A stretch of DNA of 64,000 nucleotides from Macropodus opercularis (taxonomy: Eukaryota; Chordata; Actinopteri; Anabantiformes; Osphronemidae): contig CM061107.1 in the NCBI GenBank assembly GCA_030770545.1, forward strand, positions 10,219,001-10,283,000, written 5' to 3'. This document shows, piece by piece, positions 13,601 through 37,714 of the stretch. Made by a program: the position numbers and the translations under genes. Each line of letters begins with the position of its first letter. Position 1 is the stretch's first letter. The notes beneath the pieces were generated by a model, which saw only the letters and a list, made by a program, of their open reading frames with translations, searched no databases and was not told where the DNA came from.

Positions 13601-16600
13601 TGAGTTCTCATCTGGTCAACAGACACATATAGGGGCATAACAAAGATGCATGGAGTTGCATATTAGTTTTATTGTTACTACTACTGCTATACTTACGATT
13701 CCTGGTACTGTAATGATCAGCAGCTTGACTTCCAGGTTTGGTTTTGTTTTGAAAGGGTTATTTGCTGTTTTGCTTTGATGTCGTTTTGCTTAGATTTGAT
13801 CATTATCACAGTGCTTCACAATATGTTCCTATGTACCTTCCTCAGCTGGCCCTGTTTTTTGACAATACTAGTCTATCGTGTAAAAAAACCTATCATGTTG
13901 TTGATGCTGTCAGTTTTCTTAAGAGGACAGTCTCAAACTTTAAACACACGCTAGAGGGGAAGAGGGCAAGTAGAAATGTAGGCTAATAAAATATTAATTC
14001 AAGATCCATAAATTTATTACACAGAGTCAACTTTATTTGTTGCTGAAAACATGACACGAGTGAACTGAGTCCAATTCTTCTGTTTTATGTCGTTATATAA
14101 ACCTCCGTCTATTCATAGTCTCCGCTGTGGTGTAGTTTTGACTGTCTCAGTCTTCTCACAGCTGCTAAGAGGTTTTGTACAAGACCAAACGAATGCTGCA
14201 AAATTTTATTCCCACCAGTGTCACCTATGTTAAATATGCACACACTTACTGCAATACTGCAAGGCTAATGACACAGAGCTCATTAAAAAGCTTTTCCCAC
14301 ATTATCAGCCATCCAACTAGCTTCAGTGTCTCTTGGCAACCTCACTGTACCATAATGTTGAAATTGACTAGAAATGTTCAGTTAAAAGCTGTCTTCCAAA
14401 AAAACACAGGCTTAAGTTGGCTGGACTCAACAAATACCCCATCAACCCCAAACATGGAACAGAACCCGTCTTACGTAGTAGAAGACAAAATGAGAAATAA
14501 ACAAAAAGGGATATCTTTTAAATCAAGACTGATCTATCTCTGAAATTCACAGATTATAATAGAAAAATAAAGGGTATAAACAGTAAATTTAACAGCAATC
14601 CTGTGTCATTCATTATGCAGTGACAACAGTGCGCGGTGAGCAGCAGACCGCTGATGTAAAATATTTCTTATTATATATGCAAATTAAGTAAGTATGTAAA
14701 TCAGGCTTAGTCTCTTTTGTGAGTAGGAGTAGGAGCAGGAGAAGAATAAGACCTGGGCTCTCTGAAATGACTTGAACCTGAAGTCAAAGAGGTCAGATCC
14801 GTTCTTTACGCTGCTCCAATTTGTTCTAGAGCGAGAATGACAGAAAAAGACAAAAGCGTCTGCGTGTTTATTAAACATAGCTTCACAGTCTGTTGTGTCG
14901 GGAAATCACTGCTCAGTCTTTCTAATAGGCCAAATATGGCAAGAGACAACCTCACACAAAGAAGGCATTCTTATAAATTATGCACTTGTATATCAGTGTC
15001 AGAAAGTAAAACACCCCATCACACGTTACCTGCTGCAGTAGAGGCAAACAACTCAACCACTTCACTCGCTTGACTCTCGCTCTGATTTCCCACCTTTACC
15101 AGCAGAACATTGCCAGAAGAGTAACTCTGTGGGCCTGATAATGGCTGCCAAGTGCTACAAATATACTCAACTCTGCGAGGACCATGTTGTGACTCATGAC
15201 TCCCGCTGACAGTTTCATGCGAGTGGATGAGGAGAGGCAGGTGTCGTGATGTTAGAGAGGGTAGGTATGAGCCAGAGAAAAAGCTCCTAGACTTGGCTGC
15301 TCCTTTTCAAATTGGAATTGCGCCCTCTGCTTCTTCTCAAATTCTTCAACTTTTTATGGCGGATGCAAATATTGAAAAGTCCTGCTTGATGCATTACAGC
15401 ATTTAAATGAATCTAGAAAACTAATGACTAGCCTATCAAAGGATATTCATACTATATATGCATGTAAATTTCAAAAGCAGCCCATTATTAGATCCTTTGC
15501 CCAGTTCGTTCTAAACTTTGGAGCTTGGAGTTTTTTCGACAATGAAATGTGAAGTGAAGCGTGTCATTAAAAAAGGGCAGCTGAGTTCTCCCCATCTTTA
15601 TAAAGACTTCACTGGTGACTCCCTACTGTATTTCAGGAAGGACTTCAAAAGCCTTTTGAACGAGGGATAAAACCTCTTCATGAATCTCACTCACTTCAGT
15701 TGGCACTAAGCAGCACCTTTGGAATGGAAAGATGGAAATAAACAAAGATGATTTTGAAGAACAGAAATAATGACTTCTGAATATGAATTCCACCACTGTC
15801 AACAACTGAGTCAAACCAAACTGATGCAAGAAAGTTGGAGAATTTGAAGAAACTGCTCTGAAGGAGCTTGGTGATATTTTATAGCTGAGGTGTCCCTGAG
15901 TCTACCCTGTAAAAATCCCAATCAGTCCTACAGCTATACCTCAGCTACAGCAAACTGAGCCTGTCTTGTGTTTGCCATGCCCTGGTCATGGTTGTTGCTG
16001 TCCACTTGGCGAACTGGCCTCTGTATCCACTGGATGTGAATACGCCGTATACCATGATGCAATGCTTACACGCAGAACTGCCAACAAATACCTTTCCCTC
16101 AACTGTTTATTATCATACTGATGCAGCTACAGTAGCATTGTGGGAGTCAGAAGATAAAGCGAGAAAGAAACGCATTTAATGATTAGCCTTAGACCTTACA
16201 GAGAGAAGAAGTGAAAGAAGAAGCTTTAAGCAATTAATAGTGAAACATACAGTCAACAAGAATTACTTCATCACTTAATCCATTCAGTTGTGATCATATT
16301 CCGTCGAGTATCTCTGATGTAAAATTCAAAGAAAGACTTCACCTGGTAGAGCGTGTAGGTTGCAATTTTGGGTATTTTCTACAACATATTTAGCCAATGT
16401 ACATATTTGGTGTTTCACAGTGAGGGGAAAATACAGCAGTGATAAATGTCTTACTGGAACCATCACATACAGTTCTCTGGTAACCATTCTTCCACCCGCT
16501 CTATGTTTCATCCTGCCCTGTGTACATCGGGTACTTTTTCACGGCCGCCCTTTTCCCCCTGTCAGTACCAGCTCTCCCTCTCTGTTCATCGTGCCCTTGC

Positions 16601-17496
16601 TCCATCGCTCCTCTCATTCAGCTCCAGTGTTTGCGGAGGAGCCAGTAAAAGTGGGACCAACAGCTGTTCAAACTCTGATGCCCCCCTGCTGTGTGTGTTG
16701 AAGACCCTTGTATCTTCCCAGCTGATTTTTGTTAGCTATTATCAGAAGTATCCACTGCAGTCACCATGACACCCAGAAAGGAAGGAGGGTTATGAGGAGC
16801 TGGGGGGGAAATAAAGGTGGGAAAGGATGCTCTAGTCTGTCATTACAACACTATTATGATCATAGTGTTACTATTAACATTATGAATATGTTTACAAGTT
16901 GTGAATACATTAAAACTTGACCTTTGGGTGCCTTAAAGTGAAGCTATAATATGCATCTTAAGCTGTAGGGTTGGAATCGGCTTCTCCCTGCTCCGTCATG
17001 CTTTTCTACCTTCCTCTTCCCTGCTTTGCTCTGCTCTGCTCAGTTCATAAAGTATTAGTCATTATCATCCAAAAATCTGGAAAACTCAGTTTGTAAGATA
17101 TCGCTGAAATTGCTCTCAAAAACCTTTAGAGGCCAAGAGCTTTGCAAAAAAAGTCGTATGCTGTAGCTTTAAGACATTTTCAAACTAGTTACCCAAATCT
17201 ATCCATGTAAAGCCCACTTGCAGATTTAACCCTACATGTTTACACATGTTATTAGGGAAGTGCAAGTTAGACTTAATGACCCACTATTTTATAAAAAGCT
17301 TTCCTGCTGTAAAGTCTAATGACCAGCTTGAAACCCATTTCACAAAATTGTTCAGAAAGCCTGAGTGCTCCCAGCGAATATTTCCTGCCTATCACCACTG
17401 ATACACACGTAAATTCATAATCACGCTCTTTCCCACACGCCGTCACTTGAGTGCAGGTGACTGAACTGAACTGCTGCACGGGCAGATTCAGACCAT

Positions 17497-17534
17497 GCAG
17501 CAGTTAATTGGGTCAGCACCCAATTAACCCCTGC
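17497..17534. repeat. Stem-loop with 11-bp perfect inner stem
   Basis: GTTAATTGGGT (17503-17513) pairs exactly with ACCCAATTAAC (17518-17528) around CAGC. GCAG and CTGC extend the stem outside a 2x2 internal loop. It lies in slc39a11 intron 4. Confidence 0.55.
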
Positions 17535-18581
17535 TAAGCTGAGACAGTGAGATAGGAAAAGACTTATTGCACAGTCACGGCACCTCCTAATGGCCATCTA
17601 ATCATTGTCTCAGAGAATTTAATTTTTCAGGCTGACACAAAAGAAATCAACATCTAAGAACAGAACTGTGCGGTAAAAATGTACCAATTATAAAGCTTCA
17701 CCAAACCCTTACAAAACAAAACTCTGTATGTGATTGTGTCATTTATTTTTACAATACCCCAGAAGCCAGGATTAGCCTTTCTAATTAGAAAACTCCAATC
17801 TCAATTACTGCACAAGGGGTAAACCGTTCACCTGAAGGTATTCCAAAGAAAACAATGTGTCATGCACAGACAAAGACGAACTCAGACGCTCGGCTGAATA
17901 AAAAGTGTGTTGGACAAAACCTGGGCCTTTACAAGATACTGAAGAATAAACATAGGTACAGTTTGGACAGAAGCTACATATTAAGAGGCTATTTACTGTC
18001 AGCCTGTTACTTTGTACGGCATGTTCTTTCTCCATCTAATTAAATAGATGTGAATACCCTGAAATACTCAAACACGCAGAAGCTTATTCAGTCAGAGATG
18101 GACTCTCGTACACATCTAGTCATCCTCATACATTTGGACACGTTCATGTTAAGGCAGCAACAAGAACGACTACTGTACATAGAGCAGAAAGAAAATCAAG
18201 GGATCATGTACAAAGACTGGTAACTACTTTTTAATTATTGATATTTTAAGTCATTTTGGAACCAGACTAACTTAATTCACATTGGTTTGTATTCATTAAC
18301 TACCAGTTAAACCATGTGGCTGTGAAATTTAATTCACAACACATACAGGACTGAATAGGAGGTTTTATGTTTAACACAACGTCACCTGTTCTTCAGTAAC
18401 TTCTCTACGCTAGCTCATGTAAACACCTTCTCCTACTCACAATCACATAGTAACTGATGAATCTTTTCAGTGCCTGAATGATTCACATGGGTCAAAGTCA
18501 TGTCAAAGTATTATGGTACCACTTCGAACGCGATTTGTGAAGTGCGGTCTTGCTTGGTGTGAGGTTGTGTGAGGTTCCTAC

Positions 18582-31324
<12,743 letters not shown>

Positions 31325-32325
31325 CGTGCCAGACCTGAACACATTCCCAGAAACACAAAATGAATACATTAAGTGTGTCCTACTTCTAAATACGCTTGTG
31401 TAGTTGTAATATTGACAGAGAGCTGAGGCCTTTGATGGTAAGTGTGTGTATCGTTTTAGTTTGATATACGTGGCTTTATTAATGCAACTGGAGAAATTAT
31501 GTTGGAACGCAGCTACACTTCCATTTATTTGTCTTAAAGCGAGTCTTTACTAACCTGACACACCCGCTGCGTTTGTTTTTCCGCAGACAACCGAGCCATC
31601 TAATCCTATTTGCCTGGGACCGTAACATCCTGTAGCGTTTTATTTGCACATGCAGTCAAACCTGTTGGGGTTGGCCCGTCATCCTCAAAATATAGAACAG
31701 CATCAAACACGTACACTACTCATGTTCCAAATAGGTTTCATGTTAACATTAGCGGGCAGGTAGATTTTAGTCCATTTTAATATTGCTTTCAATTTACATA
31801 AATAAACTTTACCTTGATATTGTTCTTAACTGAGTTTATGAATTTCTTTTACTTTCTTTTTCTTTTAATTTGCGTGTTCTGTCATTACACTACACCACCA
31901 GTGTATCAAACGAATCTATACGCTACTACCTGATGGTAAATGCTGTTGGATGACGGCGAGGCATTGACTGACATTTTTACAGGATAGATGGTACATTCCT
32001 TAACTTTGCCAGAGTAAAACACATGCAAGGTTTGAATGTGGCTTCCTTGGCACCATTATGTATAGTATACGTCGTCTTCGTTTAACTGTGATACAAACAC
32101 ACAGGTGCAGCTCGTAATGTGCACAGGTAACTGACGTGGCTAACTTTTGACGCGCAATCAGAGCCCACCGGCTAATTTTTAAAGCTTGCTCGTCTTGTAT
32201 AATAAAATCCAGCTGTTGCATTTCGGTTAAACGCTAATTATGCTATTAGGAAACAGCGCGCATTAGTTCGGCTATATTTAATTACGCCATGTGTAAATTG
32301 TGGCTTTACTTTCGGCTGTACTCAC

Positions 32326-32400
32326 TTTTTCCAGCGGCACTTCTCTCCTGCAGTATTTACTTCCTACTTCCCGGTACACGTGTGTATGACGGCATAAGCC
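32326..32400 (-). other. slc39a11: slc39a11 non-coding exon 1 (approximate 5' end)
   Basis: On the minus strand a short G/A-rich stretch ends at 32326 in a clear splice donor (AAAAA then gtgagtac). It sits directly downstream of a promoter-like block. The next exon begins at 31334 after an acceptor (gttcag) ten bases before the start ATG, so this exon would be wholly 5' UTR. The transcription start is not visible in the sequence, and the upper limit of 32400 is a guess. Confidence 0.55.
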
Positions 32401-32424
32401 CCGCCTCTCCTCGCACCTTATTGG
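32359..32424 (-). promoter_or_regulatory. slc39a11: slc39a11 core promoter elements
   Basis: Read on the minus strand, this 66-bp block contains in order a CCAAT box (32424-32420), a GC box GAGGCGGGGC (32407-32398), a CACGTG E-box (32382-32377) and two adjacent ETS-like GGAAG cores (32374-32359). No TATA box is seen. This is the usual make-up of a broad housekeeping promoter and lies immediately upstream of the predicted exon 1 donor. The motifs are seen; the promoter role is inferred. Confidence 0.55.
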
Positions 32425-34444
32425 TCCAACGCTGAGAAGCAGCACTTGCTACAGTTGGTTCGGTACCTCAAATCAAGCAGATTCATGTTTGCGAATTTAA
32501 TCTGTCAAGTATATGTTTTAAGATTTCATCTTATCTAATGTGACTATTAATAAAAAAAGACATGTTTTACCATTATTCACTATAACAATTCTGTACAATT
32601 TAAAGCAAACCTGCAACATATCTCTATAGATGTCCTACTTGTTCACTTTATAGTTTATGAAAGTATAAAAGTACAGTACTACCATGTATACTACTAGAAA
32701 TATACTATACTTGCCCAACATCTTAGTTAAAGCACTATTTAAATTCGATCTAACATATGTCCTAATGGACATAATAATGCATTTTAACAATAATGCATTT
32801 AACAAAACCCAGATGCTGCACTGCAGCTGAGAGCCCTGATTCACATAAATAGTTTACATTTCTGGGAAATAACCCGACATCCAGAAACAAGAGCGAGATA
32901 AGACGTGGAGTTTTCTGATTTAATTTTTGTAGCATGCCATTTCATTTACAACATCACTTACAGAAAGTTCCGTCCTGTGAAACACTACAGGAAACAGATG
33001 ACTCACCGTTTAGTAATAATGATGAACATACTCTAGCTCTTAGTCTATGAATGGAAATGATCTGTTCACACTTTCTTTCAGTTCAGACTAAAATACGCAA
33101 CAGATGCACAGTGATACTCTGGTTCTTCTCCTAACTCCATTATGACTTGGACATTAGTAGTTCAGATACCGTGGCAAAAACCCTCAAACATGCATGAAGT
33201 TCAACATCACAGCTGTCACAGTCTGACTGGTGACAGCTGGTGTAAAACATCTTTTCTTGTGACCACAAAACAATGGTTTAAAATAGTGAAGTAAAAGAAA
33301 AAAAATCCTTCATACAAATCTGACTTCACGTAACTCTTTCGGTTCCTGTCGACAGCTGTGAAGTACCTGGATATAGATGCCAGCATGTCTGCGAACACCG
33401 TCATAAAATCCTGCCTGTGAAATGTGAAGTCGTCAAGCAACTTCCAAATTTGGGGCCGTGGAACAAAGCGCACTCAGTGCTGTTTTCATGACGGGCCATG
33501 TGCGAGGTATGACTCTCTAGAGGGAACGTAAGTCACAACCTGATCAGAAGTTTAGACTGCAAAGACATTTTTCCAGTTAATTGGAACCAGGCAAAGTCAA
33601 AGTGATGTTAAGAAATCTCACAGGAAATCTGTGGCATGTGGTGAATGAACTTTCAGATAAGACGTTAAGTAGCCCTTGAAACTAGATAAAAATCACAGGA
33701 AGAAAGCGGAATGAAAAAAATGTTTGTTTTCAATTGGCTTTATTCAGTGTTGATGGCGTCTGGTGGAACGCATTAGAGTTTTTTCAGGGGGACGTTGCAG
33801 GGGTATGCCAGCTATGCGTGTCAGAGCCGCAACAGGACAGAGGTCAGCGGCCATCCAGCATCTATAACCTTCACCCTTCTCGAGGGTATCCCCTTTACTG
33901 CTTTGCACTTCTCTTCTTTCCCCTCTTCCTTTTGCGGAAGAAAGGATGCTGTAAATAAGGCGAAAGGGTTAGAGGAGAACAGTAGGAGTTGAAGAAGCTA
34001 AACTGCATCCCAGGTCAAATGTCAGAAAAACCGAATCCCTGAGGAAGCAGAGCGCGTGTTTCTCTTTCTTGTCGGCACCTCTGCTCAGTCCGACCGGCAA
34101 AGGTGTGTGGCCCAAGCGAAGTGTGACCCCCCCGATCTGTGAAGTTAGCCCTGGAGGCAGGGAAGGAGGGAAGCCCAGGACCAGAGCGTTGTGAGACAGA
34201 ATGAATGAGAGTGTGGAGAGGGTGGGGGAGGCGAAGTAAATAGGAGAAGAAGAAAGAGAGGAGAAAAATGTTATAAAAACACAAGTTTAGCCGCAGATGG
34301 GGCCAGAGTTTACCTTGGAAACAGGACCTGCGGCGCAGGGATCAGGGGAGCACCCAGGGGGGAGCGTGAGCCAAGCTGGAGTTTATAACACTGCGTGGAG
34401 ACTGATGAGCAAGGGGGGGTAGAGGAAAGGGGGTGTCCCAGACG

Positions 34445-34460
34445 CACACACACACACAGA
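34445..34460. repeat. (CA)8 microsatellite
   Basis: A short CA run upstream of the receptor gene. Confidence 0.8.
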
Positions 34461-34610
34461 CTCATCGCACCCTGTGGGAGGACGAGATATAAGAGGACTC
34501 CCAGGAAGAAAGAGCACTCAGGGTAGCGTCCGAGCTGCCAGTGGCCCCGCTCGCTTCTCGCTTCCACCCACATTTCAGTGCGTGGCGGACTGTGTTTACA
34601 GTACTTAAAC

Positions 34611-34632
34611 GTGTGTGTGTGTGTGTGTGTGT
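34611..34632. repeat. (GT)11 microsatellite
   Basis: A short GT run about 360 bp upstream of the receptor start codon. Confidence 0.85.
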
Positions 34633-34994
34633 ACGTCAGATGCTGCACAGAGTTCCAGACTGAAGTGTTCGGTCTCCACCAGAAAGGCAGAAACTTTGAG
34701 TTCCTCCTCAGTTTTTCTTCAGTGGAAGACAAAAGGATGTAACAGCTGCCTGGATGAGAGGAGCTTGAAGAGGTGCTGCAGCCTGTCTGTTCTTAAAATT
34801 GAAATCATCGTTTGATTTTTGGAGCTTTTTTTTTCATTTGGTTTACGCCTGCGTGGCCTGTTGAGTAAGACGAAGGTGACCCTGGAACTGGATGAGGAGG
34901 ACTTTACACCGAAGCACAGATTTTTGCCACTGCTTTGAGTGTAATTCAGTGTTTCCATTTGCCCTGTGATCATCATTTGACGTGCTGCACCAGA

Positions 34995-36014
34995 ATGGAT
35001 GCCTTTATTTTCTCTGATATGGACTACAATCAGAGTTATCTCGACGAGCATTTTTACTTCGAGAACCATTCTGAGGGCTACAGCATCACCATGGTGATTC
35101 TCTACCTGCTGGTTTGTGTTGTAGGATTGGCTGGAAACGCCTTGGTCATCGTTGCCATTTTAAAACTGGACAAATTGTCATCTTCAACGACGGTGTACAT
35201 ATTCAACCTGGCTGTGGCTGATGGGCTCTTCATGGTTGGTCTTCCCTTCATAGCGAGCCAGAACTTCCAGAACTATTGGATGTTTGGCAACGCGGCATGC
35301 AAAGCGGTCATGGTGCTGGACGGGATAAACCAGTTCACCAGTGTCTTCTGTCTGACGGTGATGAGCATCGACCGCTACATGGCGCTGGCTGATCCGCTTC
35401 GCTTTGCACGCTGGAGAACGCCACGCTGTGCCAAGATTGTCTCGGCGCTGCTGTGGCTGTTTTCGCTGCTCACCATTCTCCCCATGGCCCTTCACTTTTC
35501 AGCCGATCAGGGCCAGTGCGTACCAGAATTTGTCTCCAACTCCTGGTGGCTCGGTGTTCTCTCCTACACCTTCGTCATGGGGTTTGCTTTGCCATTCACA
35601 GTCATGACGGCCTCCTATGCCGCGCTGCTGCTCACCCTGAGGTGCCAGCGACTCCGAGGCTCGGCACCTGCCAGAGAGAGCCACCGGCTGGAGCGTCAGG
35701 TCACTAAAATGGTGGTGGCAGTGGTAGTTGTGTTCGGGATGTGCTGGCTGCCGTTTTACACCTTCAATTTCTGGAGCTTGCATCAAGACGATCTGTTCCT
35801 GACCTTCGCCAGAGCTTTCGAGTTTGTGGTCCTGTTGTCGTACTCGTGGAGCTGCGCCAACCCCATCCTCTACGCCTGCCTCTCCGACACTTTCAGGAGG
35901 CACTTCCACACCCTCCTCTGCTGTGCGGAGAAGTCAGCTCCCAGCATGCTTTGTGACACTGAACAGTATGACCTAAGTGACAGAGGTATGCTGGATGTTA
36001 CCATTCTGGCATGA
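34995..36014 (+). CDS. Somatostatin receptor-like G-protein-coupled receptor (SSTR2/3/5-like, divergent)
   Basis: A single uninterrupted frame of 339 residues with the seven-helix plan of a class A peptide receptor. The start is the ATG at 34995 (A at -3, G at +4); upstream codons in frame have no ATG. The N-terminus has two N-glycosylation sites (NQS, NHS). TM2 reads NLAVADGLFMVGLPFIASQ. TM3 carries the ligand aspartate D109 and Q113 (VLDGINQFTS), followed by SIDRY. A disulfide is expected between C102 and C175. TM6 has CWLPFYTFN with the Asn kept. TM7 has SYSWSCANPILY. Somatostatin receptors normally have YANSCANP here, so ANS has become SWS, while the Tyr and CANPILY are kept. Cys309/310 could be palmitoylated. 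It most resembles SSTR3, SSTR5 and SSTR2 and should couple to Gi. The C-tail is short and lacks the Ser/Thr-rich stretch and PDZ ligand of SSTR2. The ligand may be somatostatin, cortistatin or another peptide. Confidence 0.88.
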   Translation: MDAFIFSDMDYNQSYLDEHFYFENHSEGYSITMVILYLLVCVVGLAGNALVIVAILKLDKLSSSTTVYIFNLAVADGLFMVGLPFIASQNFQNYWMFGNAACKAVMVLDGINQFTSVFCLTVMSIDRYMALADPLRFARWRTPRCAKIVSALLWLFSLLTILPMALHFSADQGQCVPEFVSNSWWLGVLSYTFVMGFALPFTVMTASYAALLLTLRCQRLRGSAPARESHRLERQVTKMVVAVVVVFGMCWLPFYTFNFWSLHQDDLFLTFARAFEFVVLLSYSWSCANPILYACLSDTFRRHFHTLLCCAEKSAPSMLCDTEQYDLSDRGMLDVTILA

Positions 36015-36020
36015 AGAGAA

Positions 36021-36026
36021 AATAAA
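36021..36026 (+). terminator. Poly(A) signal AATAAA (sstr-like, proximal)
   Basis: AATAAA begins only 7 bp after the stop codon. Further AATAAA copies at 36436-36441 and 36911-36916 could give longer, more usual 3' UTRs. Which one is used cannot be told from sequence. Confidence 0.4.
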
Positions 36027-37548
36027 TCTCTATTATAGCCACTTGAACTCGTACATTTCTTGGAATTAGTCAAGAGTGTTACACGATTGGCCTCCAGGAA
36101 TGAAAGTATTTCTTTTATATTCTGCCCTGTCTGAAATGTTAACTCTTAATCTGTGCAGTGGAAATGTCTGAATATCACTTGTCAGTCATTTTCACTTGTC
36201 TATTTCCCACAAAGATTGTTTTGTGCCGTGTAGTCCACCTACGGATCTGTCTCACGCCTGGTTTATGATTTGTCTTCTAATAACTCCGACGTCTCTGTTG
36301 ACCTGCGTTCCTGCATGTTCTCTTATTCAGCCTTTTCACCAGAAACAATGAAACGAGGCACAAGAAGATTCAAGTGTGGACAGGTGGAGTGCAAACAGAA
36401 TCTCAAGGGGCGGATGCCTTTGGATGAACATGAGCAATAAAACGCATACAAACGCAAGCCAACTCCTTGACTCCCACAGCTGGATTATGTGTCAGATGCG
36501 TGTGTTTATGCCTGGGTGGCCGTGTGTACGCACCTAAGCATAAGCTTGTTTGCTTGGGGCTTACTGTGGTATTCAGATGACACTATCTTACTAAAAGTGG
36601 CTTTCGAGGAGCTAAACACCTATTTACTTCATTTAAGTGAAAAAACACCACCACTTATCTTTGTTGTGATGCATGTTAGCATTCTAACTTGCTATAAACG
36701 GCGTACTGGCATTTCAACTTGATATCAGATGTGAACTATTTAAAACCTTTTTGTGGTTTAGCTACTGTAGATGAAAATATATATATAGTATCAATGAAAA
36801 GGTGTAATCCAGGATCTAATAAGTAAAGAGTAAGAATTTGATCTATCAATCAGTAAATATGCATGAAAGACGTCTGTGACAATCTGTGTTCTGTTCATTC
36901 TGCTGAGAGAAATAAAGCGCCTCATTTAAAAAAAGAGTGTCGTCGTAATGCAGGTAAAACAATGATGTCACCGAAGCTGTGATTCAGCCACATGTGTACA
37001 ACATATTGATTGTCTAATCATTTCTATTACTCACTATATATATGAGCGTATCTAGTGTAATTCAAGACACTAAGTGCTAATTTAATATATGAGAGCTGCA
37101 CTAAACCCACGTGGAGGCTGAGAAAGTCTTTTCCAGGGTTAACAAAACAGACATAGGATTTTGCTTTTATGAACATATGCTTAGATCCTGATTTAGAACT
37201 TAGATATTGTTTTAATATAGGCACAGTCATTATAGTACAAGTGCAACTAAAACTACAGCAACATGTATTTTGACAGTAATGAGACTGCCAGTGAATTAAA
37301 TAAATATCAAAAATATAGCGTATAATCAATATAGTGCTTTCATTTACTGTTTTATGCTATGAAAATGGCTGATTTGATGAATAGGTGGAAGTTATAGACG
37401 CTTGATGTGGGAGAGTTTAGTGCTAGTTGTACTTTACTAAGGCCTTGAATGCCTCTTCTTTACTTTTAATAAAATTCTGTGCTAACTGGCTTCCATGTAG
37501 ACATTTAATTTTACCGTATCACCTGGGAAACGTACCGAGATGTTCTGC

Positions 37549-37676
37549 TTAGTAACAGGAGAACGTCCTCTGGACAAGGAAGTCGAGAGTCTCCTTGACC
37601 GCCTGCGCTGACACGTTCCCCTGAAGGCATTCAGCGATTTCGAAAGACTCCGTAAAGGTCAAGTCTACAAACTGAG
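37549..37676 (-). CDS. Candidate terminal exon of an unrecognised gene
   Basis: I do not recognise the product. On the minus strand an acceptor (T19 tract, then ctacag) precedes 37676. The frame entered with two bases gives 41 residues with G/C-rich third codon positions, containing VDLTFTESFEIAECLQGN, and stops with TAA at 37551-37549. The other two frames have early stops. The phase fits the candidate exon at 41286-41167. It could be chance open sequence or a lineage-specific gene. Confidence 0.35.
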
Positions 37677-37695
37677 CTGTAGCTGGCTTGATTTG

Positions 37696-37714
37696 AAAAA
37701 AAAAAAAAAAAAAA
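37696..37714. repeat. A19 homopolymer (T19 on minus strand)
   Basis: A plus-strand A run that would serve as the pyrimidine tract of the 37.6-kb candidate exon on the minus strand. Confidence 0.85.

Larger units (their letters stand above)
1..18581 (-). other. slc39a11: slc39a11 intron 4 (5' part), no exon recognised
   Basis: This stretch follows exon 4 in the direction of slc39a11 transcription and should be its fourth intron. I looked for the next family exons (the ALNFGS segment and the HNVPEG metal-site exons) and did not find them. The open frames here are short, lack codon bias and resemble nothing I know. Features seen are a CA microsatellite near 9.4 kb and perfect stem-loops near 7.05-7.10, 7.75 and 17.5 kb. 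Confidence 0.6.
32425..34994. other. Intergenic region / sstr-like gene 5' flank
   Basis: This lies between the slc39a11 promoter and the receptor start codon; the two genes are divergent. It contains (CA)8 at 34445-34460 and (GT)11 at 34611-34632. The last several hundred bases probably include the receptor's 5' UTR, but no TATA box or splice junction is convincing. A 48-bp exon-like segment on the minus strand (33414-33367) has good splice signals but no known product. Confidence 0.5.

Noticed and set aside
18498..18581. Continuation of the exon 4 open frame (VGTSHNLTPSK)
   Set aside because: It follows a good donor (ctg|gtaggaac) and does not match the ZIP11 family after MPLL; read-through into intron.
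1..18581. Further slc39a11 exons in the left 18.5 kb
   Set aside because: No stretch could be matched to the next ZIP11 segments; they probably lie beyond the window.
33900..33970. Minus-strand HPFFRKRKRGKKRSAKQ-stop after an acceptor-like ttatttacag, resembling a basic C-terminal tail
   Set aside because: Only 17 residues from a purine-rich stretch, with no upstream exon of compatible phase found. Basic runs arise easily from A/G-rich DNA.
34935..34994. Twenty-residue N-terminal extension of the receptor
   Set aside because: The upstream frame has no ATG and would need a TTG start. The ATG at 34995 has a strong Kozak context.
35184..35909. Minus- and alternative-frame open readings inside the receptor gene
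   Set aside because: Shadows of the real plus-strand coding sequence, with no family resemblance.
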